A stretch of DNA of 64,000 nt from Trebonia kvetii (GCF_007827045.1 NZ_RPFW01000003.1:62001-126000), one strand, 5' to 3'. Shown: positions 46,527-56,601, counted from the first letter of the stretch. Program-made: numbers and translations. Notes: generated from the sequence alone by a model not told the origin.

Positions 46527-47354
46527 GTGGGGACGAGAAATTCTGCCGATCGTGTACCTGGTAGGGAACGCGAAGGTAACGCCCAGGTTGGCGTTTTGAC
46601 GCTGGCCGGCGTGCCGATCGGCCAGGCCGCCGATGCGCCGGCGCGGCTCGCCGAGGCACTTGCCGCCGCCGACGTGATCGCGGCCGAGGACACCAGGCGG
46701 GTCAGGCAGCTCGCCGCCGCGCTTGACGTGCGGCTGAGCGCGCGAGTGGTCTCCTACTACGACGTGATCGAGGTGCGGCGGGCCGCCGAGCTTGTGGCCG
46801 AACTGGCGGCGGGCAAGGACGTGCTAGTGGTGACCGACGCGGGCATGCCGGCCATCAGCGATCCCGGTTACCGGCTGGTCGCGGCCGCGGCGGCGGAGGG
46901 GATCCGGGTGACGGCGGTGCCCGGCCCTTCGGCGGTGACCACGGCCCTGGCGGTCTCCGGCCTGCCCACCGACCGGTTCTGCTTCGAGGGCTTCCCGCCG
47001 CGCAAGACCGGCGAGCGGGCTCGCCGGTTCGGCGAGCTGGCCGCCGATCCGCGCACGCACGTGCTTTTCGAGTCGCCGCGGCGGGTCGCCGCGACCCTGG
47101 CGGAGCTGCGCGACTCGCACGGCGATGACCGTGCCGCGGTCGTCTGCCGCGAGCTCACCAAGACGCACGAGGAGATCGTGCGCGGCTCGCTCGGCGAGCT
47201 CGCCGCCTGGGCGGCGGGCCAGGAGGAGTCAGGCGGCGGAGTCCGGGGCGAGATCACGCTGGTCGTCGCCGGCATCGGCCAGGCGGCTGTCAGGGCCGCC
47301 GCCCGCGCCGCGGCGCGCGAGGCGCGCCGAGCCGAACGCCACCGCGACGGCTAG
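46527..47354 (+). CDS. rsmI: 16S rRNA (cytidine1402-2'-O)-methyltransferase
   Basis: A 275-residue SAM-dependent methyltransferase of the tetrapyrrole-methylase fold. Motifs are [76 protein letters not shown] and the [14 protein letters not shown] block. The start is chosen at GTG 46527 with GGAGG nine bases upstream, giving about 20 residues more than the usual N-terminus; TTG 46596 would match the family better but has no good site. Its 3' end overlaps the convergent membrane-protein gene by 126 bases. Confidence 0.92.
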   Translation: MGTRNSADRVPGREREGNAQVGVLTLAGVPIGQAADAPARLAEALAAADVIAAEDTRRVRQLAAALDVRLSARVVSYYDVIEVRRAAELVAELAAGKDVLVVTDAGMPAISDPGYRLVAAAAAEGIRVTAVPGPSAVTTALAVSGLPTDRFCFEGFPPRKTGERARRFGELAADPRTHVLFESPRRVAATLAELRDSHGDDRAAVVCRELTKTHEEIVRGSLGELAAWAAGQEESGGGVRGEITLVVAGIGQAAVRAAARAAAREARRAERHRDG

Positions 47355-48719
47355 GCAGGCGAACGGCACGGCGGTCGTCACGTAGCGGTAGTCGAATTCG
47401 GCGGTGGCGGCAGGCGCGACGATCAGTACCACCGAGCACAGCCAGGGCAGTAGCGCCTCCCGTCCGCCACGCCGCCACCGCCGCGCGATCCCGTACAGGC
47501 CGGCCAGCAGGATCAGCCCGTATACCGTGCCGGGCAGCCATATCCAGCGCTGATAGGCGCGGATGAGGCTGGCGAACGGGTTCACGATCGCCGTGGCGGT
47601 GGCGCCGCGTACGTAATAGGCCTCGGGCGTGGCGTACCCGCCGAACGGGCTGAGCGGTATGTGCGGCGAGGTGTACCCGAACAGGTAGTCGTCGTAGGTC
47701 TGCGGGTTGGGGAAGACCGAGCGGTTCCACTCGAAGGACCGCACGGTGTCGTCCCACGCGGCGCGCGCGTAGTCGAGCGGCTGCGCCTCGATGGCCTTGA
47801 TCGCGAACCGCTCGGCGAGGGCGTTGACCTTCGGGGAGAAGACCGGCTCAGGCAGCCGCCACAGCGGGCTTGCGTGCGTCCAGATGTAGGCCTGCGCATC
47901 CGGCCGCTGGCCCGGCGGCACCGAGGTGCACAGCGGCAGCAGATCGGCGGGCAGCGACATCCGGGAGCAGTCGGCGAACGTCATCACCCGCGAGTACAGG
48001 AAGACCCCGGTGGAGTCGGTCATCGCGAACTCGCCGTGCGCGGAGTCGTACCAGGCCTCGTAGCCGGCAAGCGGCACGCCGAAGGCGACCACGGCGACGG
48101 CCAGCCCGGCCGCCAGCGAACGCCACGACCGCCAGTGCACGATGATCAGGTAAACCGCCAGCACCCCGAGCAGCGGCAGGCCGGTGGACCGGACGGTGGC
48201 GGACAGGCCGAGCAGCAGGCCGGCCGCGAGGCAGGCCGGCCACGACGGGCGCGGCGTCCACAGCGCCACCGTGATCCCGGCCATCGCGAGGAACAGGAAC
48301 AGCGTGTCCGCCATGATCAGGTGCTCAAGCTGGATCTCGAACCCGTCGAACAGGACGGGCAGCGTCACGAGCACGGCGAGCCAGGCAGGCGCGCCGAACC
48401 GGTGCCTGGCGACGGCGTACATCATCACCGCGACGAGCAGGGCCATCAGGTGCTGCGTCGCGGTCACCAGCAGGAAGCTGTGCGCGGGGGACAGCAGCCA
48501 CAGGAAGACGGCGTAGCCGGACGGGCGGGTGGTCTCCGGCGTCAGCGTCACCGCGGCGCGCACGTAGGTGAAGGAGTCGTTGAACCATGACTGCCAGCGA
48601 TCACCCAGCTCGGCGTCAATGCGCAGCAGCAACGCGAGAAAAAGCGCCGCGGAGAGCAGCCGGTGCCGGGCGACCGGTCGCGTCGCCGACCGCCATACAC
48701 CCGCAGGCATTACCCTCAA
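47229..48719 (-). CDS. Multi-pass membrane protein, GT-C glycosyltransferase-like
   Basis: A 496-residue protein with about ten hydrophobic helices. The first extracytoplasmic loop after helix 1 has [12 protein letters not shown], a likely D-containing catalytic loop like that of GT39/GT83 enzymes, followed by a [13 protein letters not shown] segment. A periplasmic region of about 140 residues (250-390) with two Cys follows. I infer a lipid-linked-sugar glycosyltransferase. The TTG at 48719 is favoured by GGAGG eight bases upstream; an ATG at 48710 has no proper spacing. The 3' end is antisense to the last 126 bases of rsmI. Divergent from the GT2 gene. Confidence 0.7.
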   Translation of the reverse strand: MRVMPAGVWRSATRPVARHRLLSAALFLALLLRIDAELGDRWQSWFNDSFTYVRAAVTLTPETTRPSGYAVFLWLLSPAHSFLLVTATQHLMALLVAVMMYAVARHRFGAPAWLAVLVTLPVLFDGFEIQLEHLIMADTLFLFLAMAGITVALWTPRPSWPACLAAGLLLGLSATVRSTGLPLLGVLAVYLIIVHWRSWRSLAAGLAVAVVAFGVPLAGYEAWYDSAHGEFAMTDSTGVFLYSRVMTFADCSRMSLPADLLPLCTSVPPGQRPDAQAYIWTHASPLWRLPEPVFSPKVNALAERFAIKAIEAQPLDYARAAWDDTVRSFEWNRSVFPNPQTYDDYLFGYTSPHIPLSPFGGYATPEAYYVRGATATAIVNPFASLIRAYQRWIWLPGTVYGLILLAGLYGIARRWRRGGREALLPWLCSVVLIVAPAATAEFDYRYVTTAVPFACLAVAVAFGSARLARRGAGGGPDSRLADAGDDQRDLAPDSAA

Positions 48720-48827
48720 GCCCGTATCCTCCTACTCCTGGGGGCGCTGTGCCTAACGAGCGCCCCATGCGCCCGGCTTTGTCCGTAATGCGCCGAGTGC
48801 CACGGTAATACGGTGAATGGAGTTTAC

Positions 48828-50039
48828 GTGGAGTTGACCATTGTCATGCCCTGCCTCAACGAGGCGGAAACTGTGGCAATCTGCGTACGCAAAGCCGTGC
48901 AGTTCATCGCGGACAGCGGAATCAGCGGCGAAGTGGTCCTCGCGGACAACGGCTCGACCGACGGCAGCCGCCAGCTCGCGGCCGACGCGGGCGCCCGGGT
49001 GGTGCCGGTGGCCGAGCGCGGCTACGGCAGTGCCCTGATGGGCGGCATCCTGGCCGCCAGGGGCGAGTACGTGATCATGGGCGACGCGGACGACAGCTAC
49101 GACTTCACCAACCTGATGCCGTTCGTCGAGGAGCTGCGCAAGGGCGCGGACCTGGTGATGGGAAACCGCTTCAAGGGCGGCATCGCCCCGGGTGCGATGC
49201 CGCCGCTTCACCGCTACCTCGGCACCCCGGTGCTCTCCTTCATCGGCCGGCTGTTCTTCCGCTCGAACATCGGTGACTTCAACTGCGGCCTGCGCGGCTT
49301 CCGGCGCGACAGCGCGATCGCGCTCGGCCTGCAGGCCACCGGCATGGAGTTCGCCTCGGAGATGATCGTGAAGGCCGCCCTCGCGCACCAGAAGATCTCC
49401 GAGGTCCCGACCACTCTCGCCAAGGACGGCCGCAGCCGTCCGCCGCACCTGAACACCTGGCGGGACGGGTGGCGGCACCTGCGGTTCCTGCTGCTGTTCA
49501 GCCCGCGCTGGCTGTTCTTCATCCCCGGCCTCGTGCTGCTGATCGTCGGCCTCGGGCTCGGCGCGGCCGTCGCGCTCGGCCCGGTCACCATCGGCGGCGT
49601 CTCACTCGACGTGGACACCCTCGTCGCCTGCGGCGCATGCGTCGACATCGGATTCCAGGCGATGCTCTTCTGGCTGTTCACCCAGGTGTATGCCGGTTCG
49701 GAGGGATTCCTGCCCACCGAGCCGAAGGTGCAGCGGCTGCTCGGCAAGCTGTCACTCGAGCGCGGCCTGCTGACCGGCGCGGCGGTGGGCCTGGCGGGCC
49801 TCGTCGGGCTCATCTTCTCGCTCACCTACTGGCAGGGGCAGTCCTTCGGTCACCTCAACTACGAGCACGCGCTGCGGCTGATGGTCCCGTCGGTGACCGC
49901 GCTCGTGCTGAGCTGCCAGCTGATCCTCGGCACTTTCTTCCTGTCCATCCTCGGGATCAAGCAGACAAGGCACGTCCCGGTTGGCGGCACCGCCACGCTC
50001 AATGTGAGCGACGACCACGCCACAACCCGTAGGCTTTAA
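48828..50039 (+). CDS. Family 2 glycosyltransferase with membrane tail, DPM/ArnC-like
   Basis: A 403-residue protein. The GT-A domain (1-235) has MPCLNEAETVAICV, ADNGSTDGS, the metal motif MGDADDSYDF and NCGLRGFRRD. The C-terminus holds four predicted membrane helices. This is the actinobacterial polyprenyl-phosphate sugar transferase layout and could provide donor for the Pmt or GT-C-like proteins next door. GTG 48828 has GGAG five bases upstream; GTG 48813 is an alternative. The end lies 3 bases before metG. Confidence 0.87.
   Translation: MELTIVMPCLNEAETVAICVRKAVQFIADSGISGEVVLADNGSTDGSRQLAADAGARVVPVAERGYGSALMGGILAARGEYVIMGDADDSYDFTNLMPFVEELRKGADLVMGNRFKGGIAPGAMPPLHRYLGTPVLSFIGRLFFRSNIGDFNCGLRGFRRDSAIALGLQATGMEFASEMIVKAALAHQKISEVPTTLAKDGRSRPPHLNTWRDGWRHLRFLLLFSPRWLFFIPGLVLLIVGLGLGAAVALGPVTIGGVSLDVDTLVACGACVDIGFQAMLFWLFTQVYAGSEGFLPTEPKVQRLLGKLSLERGLLTGAAVGLAGLVGLIFSLTYWQGQSFGHLNYEHALRLMVPSVTALVLSCQLILGTFFLSILGIKQTRHVPVGGTATLNVSDDHATTRRL
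50030..50035 (+). promoter_or_regulatory. -10 element of possible leaderless metG promoter
   Basis: TAGGCT followed by seven bases and the metG ATG. The hexamer lies in the last codons of the preceding GT2 gene, so metG may have its own leaderless transcript. Confidence 0.5.
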
Positions 50040-50042
50040 GCC

Positions 50043-51854
50043 ATGTCACCCGCCAATCCAAAGCACATCCTGACCGCGGCGGCCTGGCCCTACGCCAACG
50101 GCCCGCGGCACATCGGTCATGTCTCCGGCTTCGCCATTCCCAGCGACATGTTCAGCCGGTACCAGCGGATGGCGGGCAACAACGTGCTGATGGTCTCCGG
50201 CACGGACGAGCACGGGACCCCCATCCAGGTGCAGGCAGACAAGGAAGGCGCCACGGTCAGGGAGATCGTCGACCGGTACAACGGTGTCATCGGCACCGAC
50301 CTCGCCAACCTCGGCGTGAGCTATGACCTGTTCACCAGGACCACGACCCGTAACCACTACGCGGTCACTCAGGAGATTTTCCTGACGCTGCTGAAGAACG
50401 GTTACATCTTCCCGAAGACCGCTCTCGGCGCGATCTCGCCGTCCACCGGGCGTACCTTGCCCGACCGCTATATCGAGGGCACCTGCCCGATCTGCTCCTA
50501 TCCGCACGCGCGCGGCGACCAGTGCGACAACTGCGGCAACCAGCTCGACCCGACCGACCTGATCAACCCGGTCTCCAAGATCAACGGTGAGACGCCCTTG
50601 TTCGTCGAGCAGGAGCACTACTTCCTCGACCTGCCCGCCTTCACCAGCGTGCTCGGCGACTGGCTGAAGTCCAAGGAAGGCCACTGGCGGCCGAACGTGC
50701 TCAAGTTCTCGCTCAACCTGCTCGACGACCTCCAGCCGCGGGCGATCACCCGCGACCTCGACTGGGGCGTCCCGGTTCCGCTCGACGGCTGGCGGGACCG
50801 CAACGACAAGCGAATCTACGTGTGGTTCGACGCCGTGATCGGCTACCTGTCCGCGTCCATCGAGTGGGCGCGCCGGTCCGGTGACCCGGAGGCCTGGCGG
50901 GCCTGGTGGAACGACGAAAGCGCCGAGGCCTACTACTTCATGGGCAAGGACAACATCGTCTTCCACTCGGAGATCTGGCCGGCCATGCTGCTCGGCTACG
51001 CGGGCCACGGCGACAAGGGCGGCACCGCGGGGATGTTCGGGCAGCTCAACCTGCCGTCGGAAGTGGTGAGCAGCGAGTTCCTCACCATGGAGGGCCGCAA
51101 GTTCTCCTCCTCCCGCCAGGTGGTCATCTACGTCAAGGACTTCCTCGAGCGCTATGACGTGGACGCGCTGCGGTATTACGTCGCGGTGGCCGGCCCGGAG
51201 ACGCACGACACCGACTTCACCTGGAGCGAGTTCGTCCGCCGCAACAACGACGAGCTGGTCGCGACCTGGGGCAACCTGGTCAACCGGGCGGTGTCGTTCG
51301 CCGCGAAGAACATCGGGTCCATCCCGGCGGCCGGCGAACTGACCGACGCGGACCGCGCGCTGCTCGAGACCACCTCGGGCGCCTTCGCCACCGTGGGGGA
51401 GCATCTGTCGCACTCCCGGTTCAAGTTCGCGACCAACGAGGCCATGCGCGCGGTCGGCGAGGCCAACAAGTACTTCTCCGAGCAGGCGCCGTGGAAGCTG
51501 CGGACATCGGACCCGGAGCGGATGCAGACGGTCTTGCACGTGACGCTCCAGGCCATCGCCGACGCGAAGACGCTGCTCACGCCGTTCCTGCCGCGCTCGT
51601 CGCAGGCGGTGCACGAGATGCTCGGCGGCAAGGGCGACTGGTCAGGCATGCCGCGGCTGGAGACGGTGGACGAGGACGGCGGCCCGTCGTACTCGGTGAT
51701 CACCGGCGACTACGACTCCACCTTCCGCTGGGAGTCCCGCCCGGTGACCGCCGGCGCGGCGCTCGCCGTCCCCGCCCCGCTCTTCACCAAGCTGGACCCG
51801 TCCGTGGTCGACGAGGAACTCGCCCGGCTCGGCGGCGAATCCTTTTCTTCCTGA
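50043..51854 (+). CDS. metG: Methionyl-tRNA synthetase
   Basis: A 603-residue class I synthetase. The HIGH box is in [13 protein letters not shown], the zinc-binding knuckle is [18 protein letters not shown], and the KMSKS equivalent is RKFSSSRQ. The C-terminal helical anticodon domain is present; there is no extra dimerisation (EMAP) domain. It heads the metG-tatD-rsmA-ispE-ABC-F string. The last codons form one arm of a 17-bp inverted repeat. Confidence 0.96.
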   Translation: MSPANPKHILTAAAWPYANGPRHIGHVSGFAIPSDMFSRYQRMAGNNVLMVSGTDEHGTPIQVQADKEGATVREIVDRYNGVIGTDLANLGVSYDLFTRTTTRNHYAVTQEIFLTLLKNGYIFPKTALGAISPSTGRTLPDRYIEGTCPICSYPHARGDQCDNCGNQLDPTDLINPVSKINGETPLFVEQEHYFLDLPAFTSVLGDWLKSKEGHWRPNVLKFSLNLLDDLQPRAITRDLDWGVPVPLDGWRDRNDKRIYVWFDAVIGYLSASIEWARRSGDPEAWRAWWNDESAEAYYFMGKDNIVFHSEIWPAMLLGYAGHGDKGGTAGMFGQLNLPSEVVSSEFLTMEGRKFSSSRQVVIYVKDFLERYDVDALRYYVAVAGPETHDTDFTWSEFVRRNNDELVATWGNLVNRAVSFAAKNIGSIPAAGELTDADRALLETTSGAFATVGEHLSHSRFKFATNEAMRAVGEANKYFSEQAPWKLRTSDPERMQTVLHVTLQAIADAKTLLTPFLPRSSQAVHEMLGGKGDWSGMPRLETVDEDGGPSYSVITGDYDSTFRWESRPVTAGAALAVPAPLFTKLDPSVVDEELARLGGESFSS

Positions 51855-51903
51855 TGGAAGCGTCTGGGGCCACTTCAGGGGAGTGGCAGGAAGAAAAGGG
51901 TTC
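51837..51903. promoter_or_regulatory. 17-bp inverted repeat between metG and tatD
   Basis: The arm 51837-51853 (end of metG) pairs with 51887-51903 over 17 positions, 16 Watson-Crick and one T-G; the core is CCTTTTCTTCCTG with CAGGAAGAAAAGG. A smaller GCCACT/AGTGGC stem (51869-51874 with 51882-51887) sits inside the 33-base loop and shares a base with the outer stem. The right arm ends directly next to the tatD ribosome site GAGGAG, so it could terminate transcription or gate tatD translation. Confidence 0.75.
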
Positions 51904-51911
51904 GAGGAGTA

Positions 51912-52760
51912 ATGAGTAATCAGAACGGGGGCGTGGATTTGCCTGCTTCCCTCGCCGCTGCCGAGGGGGCGGCGGCGCTCCCGGATCCGGGTGGCTTCGA
52001 CGCGCACACGCACATGGACATCATCGGCCTGCCGGTCGACGGCTTGATGGCCGCGGGGCAGGCCGCGGGAATCCGCCGGGTGGTCAACGTCGGCTGCGAC
52101 CTGCCGTCTTCACGGTGGGCGGTGTCGGCCGCCGCCGAGTACCCGGACGTGTACGCGGCGGTCGCCATCCACCCCAACGAGACCGGCGCGGTCTACCGGG
52201 AGCGCGAACCGGTGCTCGCCGCGATCTCGGCCATGGCGGAGTCGCCGAAGGTGGTGGCGATCGGCGAGACGGGCCTTGACTACTACCGGGACTACTCGGC
52301 TCACGACGTACAGCAGACGTGGTTCCGCGCGCATATCGAGCTTGCCAGGCGGACCGGCAAGGCGCTGATGATCCACGACCGCGACGCGCACGAGGACGTG
52401 CTGTCGATCCTGGAGGAGTACGCGCCCTGGCCGCCGTACTCGGTGATCTTCCACTGCTTCTCGGGCGACGCGGAGATGGCGCGGCGGTGCGCGTCGGCGG
52501 GCTACGTAATGAGTTTCGCAGGCAACGTGACGTTCAAGAACGCGGACTCGCTTCGCCGGGCGGCGATTGTCGCCCCGGCGGAGCTGCTGCTCGCGGAGAC
52601 CGACGCCCCGTACCTCACCCCGGTACCGCACCGTGGCAAGCCGAACTCCCCGGCGATGACCGCCTACACGATCCGCTTCCTGGCCCACCTGAAGAAGCTG
52701 GACCTCGCGGACTTCTGCCGCCACCTGCAGAACACCGGCGCCCAGGTCTTCGGCTGGTAG
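51912..52760 (+). CDS. tatD: TatD-family metal-dependent deoxyribonuclease
   Basis: A 282-residue amidohydrolase-fold nuclease. Metal ligands are seen in FDAHTHMD (about 29-36), GETGLDYYRDY (Glu and Asp), MIHDRDAHED, FHCFSGD and the ETDAPYLTP strand. TatD has 3'-5' exonuclease activity in DNA repair. An N-terminal 28-residue Ala-rich extension is longer than usual. GAGGAG lies four bases before the ATG. It is followed after 7 bp by rsmA, with no resuscitation-promoting-factor gene between. Confidence 0.92.
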   Translation: MSNQNGGVDLPASLAAAEGAAALPDPGGFDAHTHMDIIGLPVDGLMAAGQAAGIRRVVNVGCDLPSSRWAVSAAAEYPDVYAAVAIHPNETGAVYREREPVLAAISAMAESPKVVAIGETGLDYYRDYSAHDVQQTWFRAHIELARRTGKALMIHDRDAHEDVLSILEEYAPWPPYSVIFHCFSGDAEMARRCASAGYVMSFAGNVTFKNADSLRRAAIVAPAELLLAETDAPYLTPVPHRGKPNSPAMTAYTIRFLAHLKKLDLADFCRHLQNTGAQVFGW

Positions 52761-52767
52761 CGCCTCG

Positions 52768-53730
52768 ATGACAGCTACGGCGGCCGTGCGCCTGCTCGGT
52801 GCCGGGGACATCAGGGACATGGCGGCCAGGCTCGGGGTGCGGCCGACCAAGAAGCTCGGCCAGAACTTCGTGATCGAACAGGGCACCGTCCGCAAGATCG
52901 CCTCGCTGGCCGCCCCGCGTCCCGGCGACGTGATCCTCGAGGTGGGCCCCGGCCTCGGGTCGCTGACGCTCGCCCTGCTCGAGGCCGTTGCCGACGCGGC
53001 GGGCCCGGCGTTCGCCGACGGGATCTGCGGTACCGCCGTGCGCGACGGTGCGCGGCTGCCCCCGTCGGGGCCAGAGATGATCCCGCTGCGCCTGGTGGCC
53101 GTCGAAATCGATCCAGTGCTCGCCGCGCAACTGCCCAAGACGCTCGCGGAGCGCGCACCCGGGCTCGCCAGCCGGGCGACCGTGCTCGCCGGCGATGCGC
53201 TCTCGGTCGGGGAGCGGGAGATCGGGTCGCCCGCGCCGACCGTGCTCGCCGCCAACCTGCCGTACAACGTGGCGGTTCCCGTGGTGCTTAACTTGCTCGC
53301 CGCCTTCCCCGCGCTGGAACGCGGCGTTGTCATGGTGCAATCCGAGGTGGCCGACCGGATGTGCGCGGGTCCGGGCAGCCGCGTCTACGGCGTGCCGTCG
53401 GCCAAGCTCGCCTGGTACGCGGAGGCACGGCCGGCCGGCACGGTGCCGCGCAGCGTCTTCTGGCCGGTGCCGAACGTCGACTCGAAACTCGTCTCGTTCA
53501 CCAGGCGCGACCATCCCGAGACGAGCGCGAGCCGCGAGGCGGTCTTCGCGGTGATCGACGCCGCGTTCGGGCAGCGGCGCAAGACGCTGCGCGCCGCGCT
53601 CGCGGGCTGGGCCGGCTCGCCGGCCGACGCGGAACGCACCCTGCGCGCCGCCGGGATCGACCCGGCGGCCCGCGGCGAGACGCTGGGCATCACCGACTTC
53701 GCCCGCATCGCCCAGGCAGCCACGAAGTAG
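52768..53730 (+). CDS. rsmA: 16S rRNA dimethyladenosine transferase
   Basis: A 320-residue SAM methyltransferase dimethylating A1518/A1519 (E. coli numbering) of 16S rRNA. It has the KKLGQNFVIEQ start, SAM motif ILEVGPGLGSLT, and the catalytic NLPYNVAVP (NLPY). About 30 residues are inserted between LALLEAVADAAG and LVAVEIDPVL compared with the usual family spacing. The C-terminal helical domain (FGQRRKTLRAAL) is present. It lies within the metG-to-ABC-F string and ends 12 bases before ispE. Confidence 0.95.
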   Translation: MTATAAVRLLGAGDIRDMAARLGVRPTKKLGQNFVIEQGTVRKIASLAAPRPGDVILEVGPGLGSLTLALLEAVADAAGPAFADGICGTAVRDGARLPPSGPEMIPLRLVAVEIDPVLAAQLPKTLAERAPGLASRATVLAGDALSVGEREIGSPAPTVLAANLPYNVAVPVVLNLLAAFPALERGVVMVQSEVADRMCAGPGSRVYGVPSAKLAWYAEARPAGTVPRSVFWPVPNVDSKLVSFTRRDHPETSASREAVFAVIDAAFGQRRKTLRAALAGWAGSPADAERTLRAAGIDPAARGETLGITDFARIAQAATK

Positions 53731-53742
53731 GCTTGGTTTCTC

Positions 53743-54750
53743 GTGACGAGTGTGACCGTGCGGGTGCCCGCGAAGATCAACCTTCAGCTGGCGGTGGGCC
53801 CGCCGCGCCCCGACGGCTATCACGGGCTGGTGACCGTGTTCCACGCCATCTCCCTCTTCGATGAGGTGACCGCGGTCCAGGCGGACACGGACCGCGTGAC
53901 GGTCAGCGGCGAGGGTGCGGAGCACGTGCCGGAAGACGCGGACAACCTGGCCCTCCGCGCCGTCCGCGCGCTCCGCGCCGAGCAGGAACGCCGCGGTCTT
54001 GCCCCCGGTGACGGCGTGGCGGTCGCGATCCGCAAGCGCATCCCTGTCGCGGGCGGCATGGCGGGCGGCAGCGCCGACGCCGCCGCCGCGCTTGTCGCCT
54101 GCAACGAACTCTGGGCCGCGGGCCTTTCGCAGTCCGAGCTGTGCGAGGTCGGCTCGGCCGTAGGCAGCGACGTGGCGTTCGCCGTGCTTGGCGGCACCGC
54201 GGTCGGCCGTGGCCGCGGCGAGCAGCTCACCCCCGCACTGGTCGCCGCGGTCAGGTACCACTGGGTGCTGGCGCTGGCCGACGGACACCTGTCCACCCCG
54301 GCCGTCTACGGCAAGCTCGACCAGATGCGGGCCGGCCGGGACGTAGCCGAGCCCGAGCTGAACACCGAATTGATGAGCGCGCTGCGCTCTGGCGACGCGG
54401 AGCGCCTGGGCGCCGCCATCTCCAATGACCTGCAAGCACCTGCGATCGCGCTGTTTCCCGCTCTCGGCGAGACCTTGTCCGCGGGCGAGGATCTGGGCGC
54501 CCTTGGCGGGCTTGTCTCCGGCTCGGGCCCGACGTGCTACTTCCTCGCCCGCGACGACATCCACGCCAAGGACCTGGCGGCGAGCCTGTCCGCCGAGGGA
54601 GTCTGCCGCGCCGTTGCCACCGCAACGGGACCGGCCGCCGGTGCCTCCGTCATAGCCTTGAACGCGTTATGGCGCATCTTCTGGGGGCCGAGGCCCTGCA
54701 TCTTGAGTTTCCGACGAAAGTCGTCTTCGGTTCCATCACCCTTGGCCTGA
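53743..54750 (+). CDS. ispE: 4-diphosphocytidyl-2-C-methyl-D-erythritol kinase
   Basis: A 335-residue GHMP kinase of the MEP isoprenoid pathway. It opens with VRVPAKINLQLAVGPPRPDGYH, has the ATP loop PVAGGMAGGSADAAAAL and the C-terminal GGLVSGSGPTCYFLA. After GPAAGASVIA the frame continues about 28 more residues (WRIFWGPRPCILSFRRKSSS) and overlaps the ABC-F gene by 82 bases; this tail is out of keeping with the family. The start is a GTG at 53743; TAGGCT lies nine bases before it and includes the rsmA stop. Confidence 0.94.
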   Translation: MTSVTVRVPAKINLQLAVGPPRPDGYHGLVTVFHAISLFDEVTAVQADTDRVTVSGEGAEHVPEDADNLALRAVRALRAEQERRGLAPGDGVAVAIRKRIPVAGGMAGGSADAAAALVACNELWAAGLSQSELCEVGSAVGSDVAFAVLGGTAVGRGRGEQLTPALVAAVRYHWVLALADGHLSTPAVYGKLDQMRAGRDVAEPELNTELMSALRSGDAERLGAAISNDLQAPAIALFPALGETLSAGEDLGALGGLVSGSGPTCYFLARDDIHAKDLAASLSAEGVCRAVATATGPAAGASVIALNALWRIFWGPRPCILSFRRKSSSVPSPLA

Positions 54751-56516
54751 ACGACGGCGACCGGGTGGGTGTGGTCGGCAGGAACGGCGACGGCAAGAGC
54801 AGCCTGCTCGCCATGCTCGCCGGGCGGCTGCGACCCGACTCGGGGCGGGTGACCGCTCGCGGCGGGCTGCGGATCGGCGTGCTCGACCAGGCCGACACGC
54901 TCGATGATTCGCTCACGGTCGAGCAGGCGGTCGTCGGCGACACGCCTGAGCACGTCTGGGCTGGCGATGCCCGGGTGCGCGACGTGATCCGCGGCCTGCT
55001 CGGCGACATCGCCTGGGACGCGCAGGTGATCGCGCTCAGCGGCGGCCAGCGCAGGCGGGTCGCGCTCGCCGGTCTGCTCGCGGGTGAGTGGGATGTGCTG
55101 CTGCTCGACGAGCCGAGCAACCACCTGGACGTCGAGGCGATCACCTGGCTGGCCGAGCACCTCAAGCGCCGCTGGCCGGCCAACGCCGGCGCGCTGCTCG
55201 TCATCACCCACGACCGCTGGTTTCTCGACGAGGTGTGCAACGCCACCTGGGAGGTGCACGACCAGATCGTCGAGCCGTTCGAGGGCGGCTATGCCGCCTA
55301 CATCCTGCAGCGCGTGGAGCGGGACAGGCTGGCGGCCACGGCCGAGGTGAAGCGGCAGAACCTGGCGCGCAAGGAACTCGCCTGGCTGCGCCGCGGCGCG
55401 CCTGCCCGCACGTCGAAACCCAAGTTCCGCATCGACGCGGCCAACGCCCTGATCGCCGACGTACCGGAGATCAGGGACAAGGTGTCGCTGCAGGCGCTCG
55501 CCGTCGCTAGGCTCGGCAAGGACGTTGTGGACCTGCTCGACGTTTCCGCGGGCTATGACGGCACCGAGGTGCTGCATCACGTGGAATGGCGGATCGCCCC
55601 CGGTGAGCGGACCGGCATACTCGGGGTGAACGGTGCGGGCAAGTCGACCCTGCTCGGCCTGATCGCCGGCGCGATCAAGCCCACCGCGGGCACCGTCAGG
55701 CGCGGCAAGACGGTCAGGATCGCCGCGCTCACCCAGCGCCTCGGCGACCTCGAGGACCACATGCACGAGCCGGTCCGGATTATCATCGAGCGGCTGCGCG
55801 CCAGCTATACGATCGGCAGCGGCTCCAAGGCCCAGGAACTGACCCCGAGCGCGCTGCTCGAACGGCTCGGCTTCTCCGCGGCGCAACTGTCCACCCCGGT
55901 CCGGGACCTGTCCGGCGGGCAGCAGCGGCGGCTGCAACTGCTGCTGATCCTGCTCGATCAGCCCAACGTGCTGATACTCGACGAACCGACCAACGACATG
56001 GACACCGACATGCTGGCGGTCATCGAGGACCTGCTCGACTCGTGGCCGGGCACGCTCATCGTGGTCTCCCATGACCGGTACTTCATCGAGCGGGTCACCG
56101 ACCAGCAGTACGCCATCCTTGTCGGGCGGCTGCGCCACCTGCCCGGCGGCATCGACGAATACCTGCGGATCCGGTCGCAGGCCCCCGCGCCGACGGCGCC
56201 CGGGCTTACGGCCGGAGCCGCGAAGGCGCCGGACGCCGCGGCGTCAGCAGGCCAGCCGGTGTCAGGACAGCAAGTGTCCGGCCGGCCCGCGGCCGGGTCC
56301 GCCGCGGAGCGCGTCGCCAAGAAGGAACTCGACCGGCTCGACCGGCAGATCGCCCGTGCCGGGGAGCGGGAGACGAAGCTGCACGCCGAGCTTGCCGCAA
56401 GCGCCACCGACTACGCGAAATTGACCGAGCTTGGCGCCGAACTGTCCGCAGTTGAAGCCGAGAAGGCGGAACTTGAGGAGCGCTGGCTGGAAGTCGCGAG
56501 CGCACTTGAGGGTTAG
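54669..56516 (+). CDS. ABC-F family ATPase
   Basis: A 615-residue soluble protein with two ATPase domains and no membrane segments. Domain 1: GRNGDGKSSLLAML, LSGGQRRRVALAG, LLLDEPSNHLDVE. The linker between domains (about 235-310) carries the Arg/Lys-rich P-site tRNA-interaction helices. Domain 2: GVNGAGKSTLLGL, LSGGQQRRLQLLL, LILDEPTNDMD. A charged coiled coil (KKELDRLDRQIARAGERE) ends the protein. ABC-F proteins act on ribosomes in translation or antibiotic protection; in this gene order it is the standard neighbour of ispE. The ATG at 54669 lies inside ispE. Confidence 0.92.
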   Translation: MAHLLGAEALHLEFPTKVVFGSITLGLNDGDRVGVVGRNGDGKSSLLAMLAGRLRPDSGRVTARGGLRIGVLDQADTLDDSLTVEQAVVGDTPEHVWAGDARVRDVIRGLLGDIAWDAQVIALSGGQRRRVALAGLLAGEWDVLLLDEPSNHLDVEAITWLAEHLKRRWPANAGALLVITHDRWFLDEVCNATWEVHDQIVEPFEGGYAAYILQRVERDRLAATAEVKRQNLARKELAWLRRGAPARTSKPKFRIDAANALIADVPEIRDKVSLQALAVARLGKDVVDLLDVSAGYDGTEVLHHVEWRIAPGERTGILGVNGAGKSTLLGLIAGAIKPTAGTVRRGKTVRIAALTQRLGDLEDHMHEPVRIIIERLRASYTIGSGSKAQELTPSALLERLGFSAAQLSTPVRDLSGGQQRRLQLLLILLDQPNVLILDEPTNDMDTDMLAVIEDLLDSWPGTLIVVSHDRYFIERVTDQQYAILVGRLRHLPGGIDEYLRIRSQAPAPTAPGLTAGAAKAPDAAASAGQPVSGQQVSGRPAAGSAAERVAKKELDRLDRQIARAGERETKLHAELAASATDYAKLTELGAELSAVEAEKAELEERWLEVASALEG

Positions 56517-56571
56517 ATCGGCTATTTTTAGGACTTCGTTTAATTTGTAATGTCTTGTTATGCCGAACCGC

Positions 56572-56601
56572 TTGACCTGTGAGATTACCCGAGAGTAACT
56601 T
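56572..56601 (+). promoter_or_regulatory. Putative promoter of the DUF6230 operon
   Basis: TTGACC, 18 bp, TAACTT lies in an AT-richer gap and reads toward the DUF6230 gene. Confidence 0.5.

Noticed and set aside
50046..51614. A 522-codon minus-strand open frame
   Set aside because: Fully antisense to metG, with no recognisable motif.
52615..54564. A 649-codon minus-strand open frame
   Set aside because: Antisense to tatD, rsmA and ispE, all well supported.
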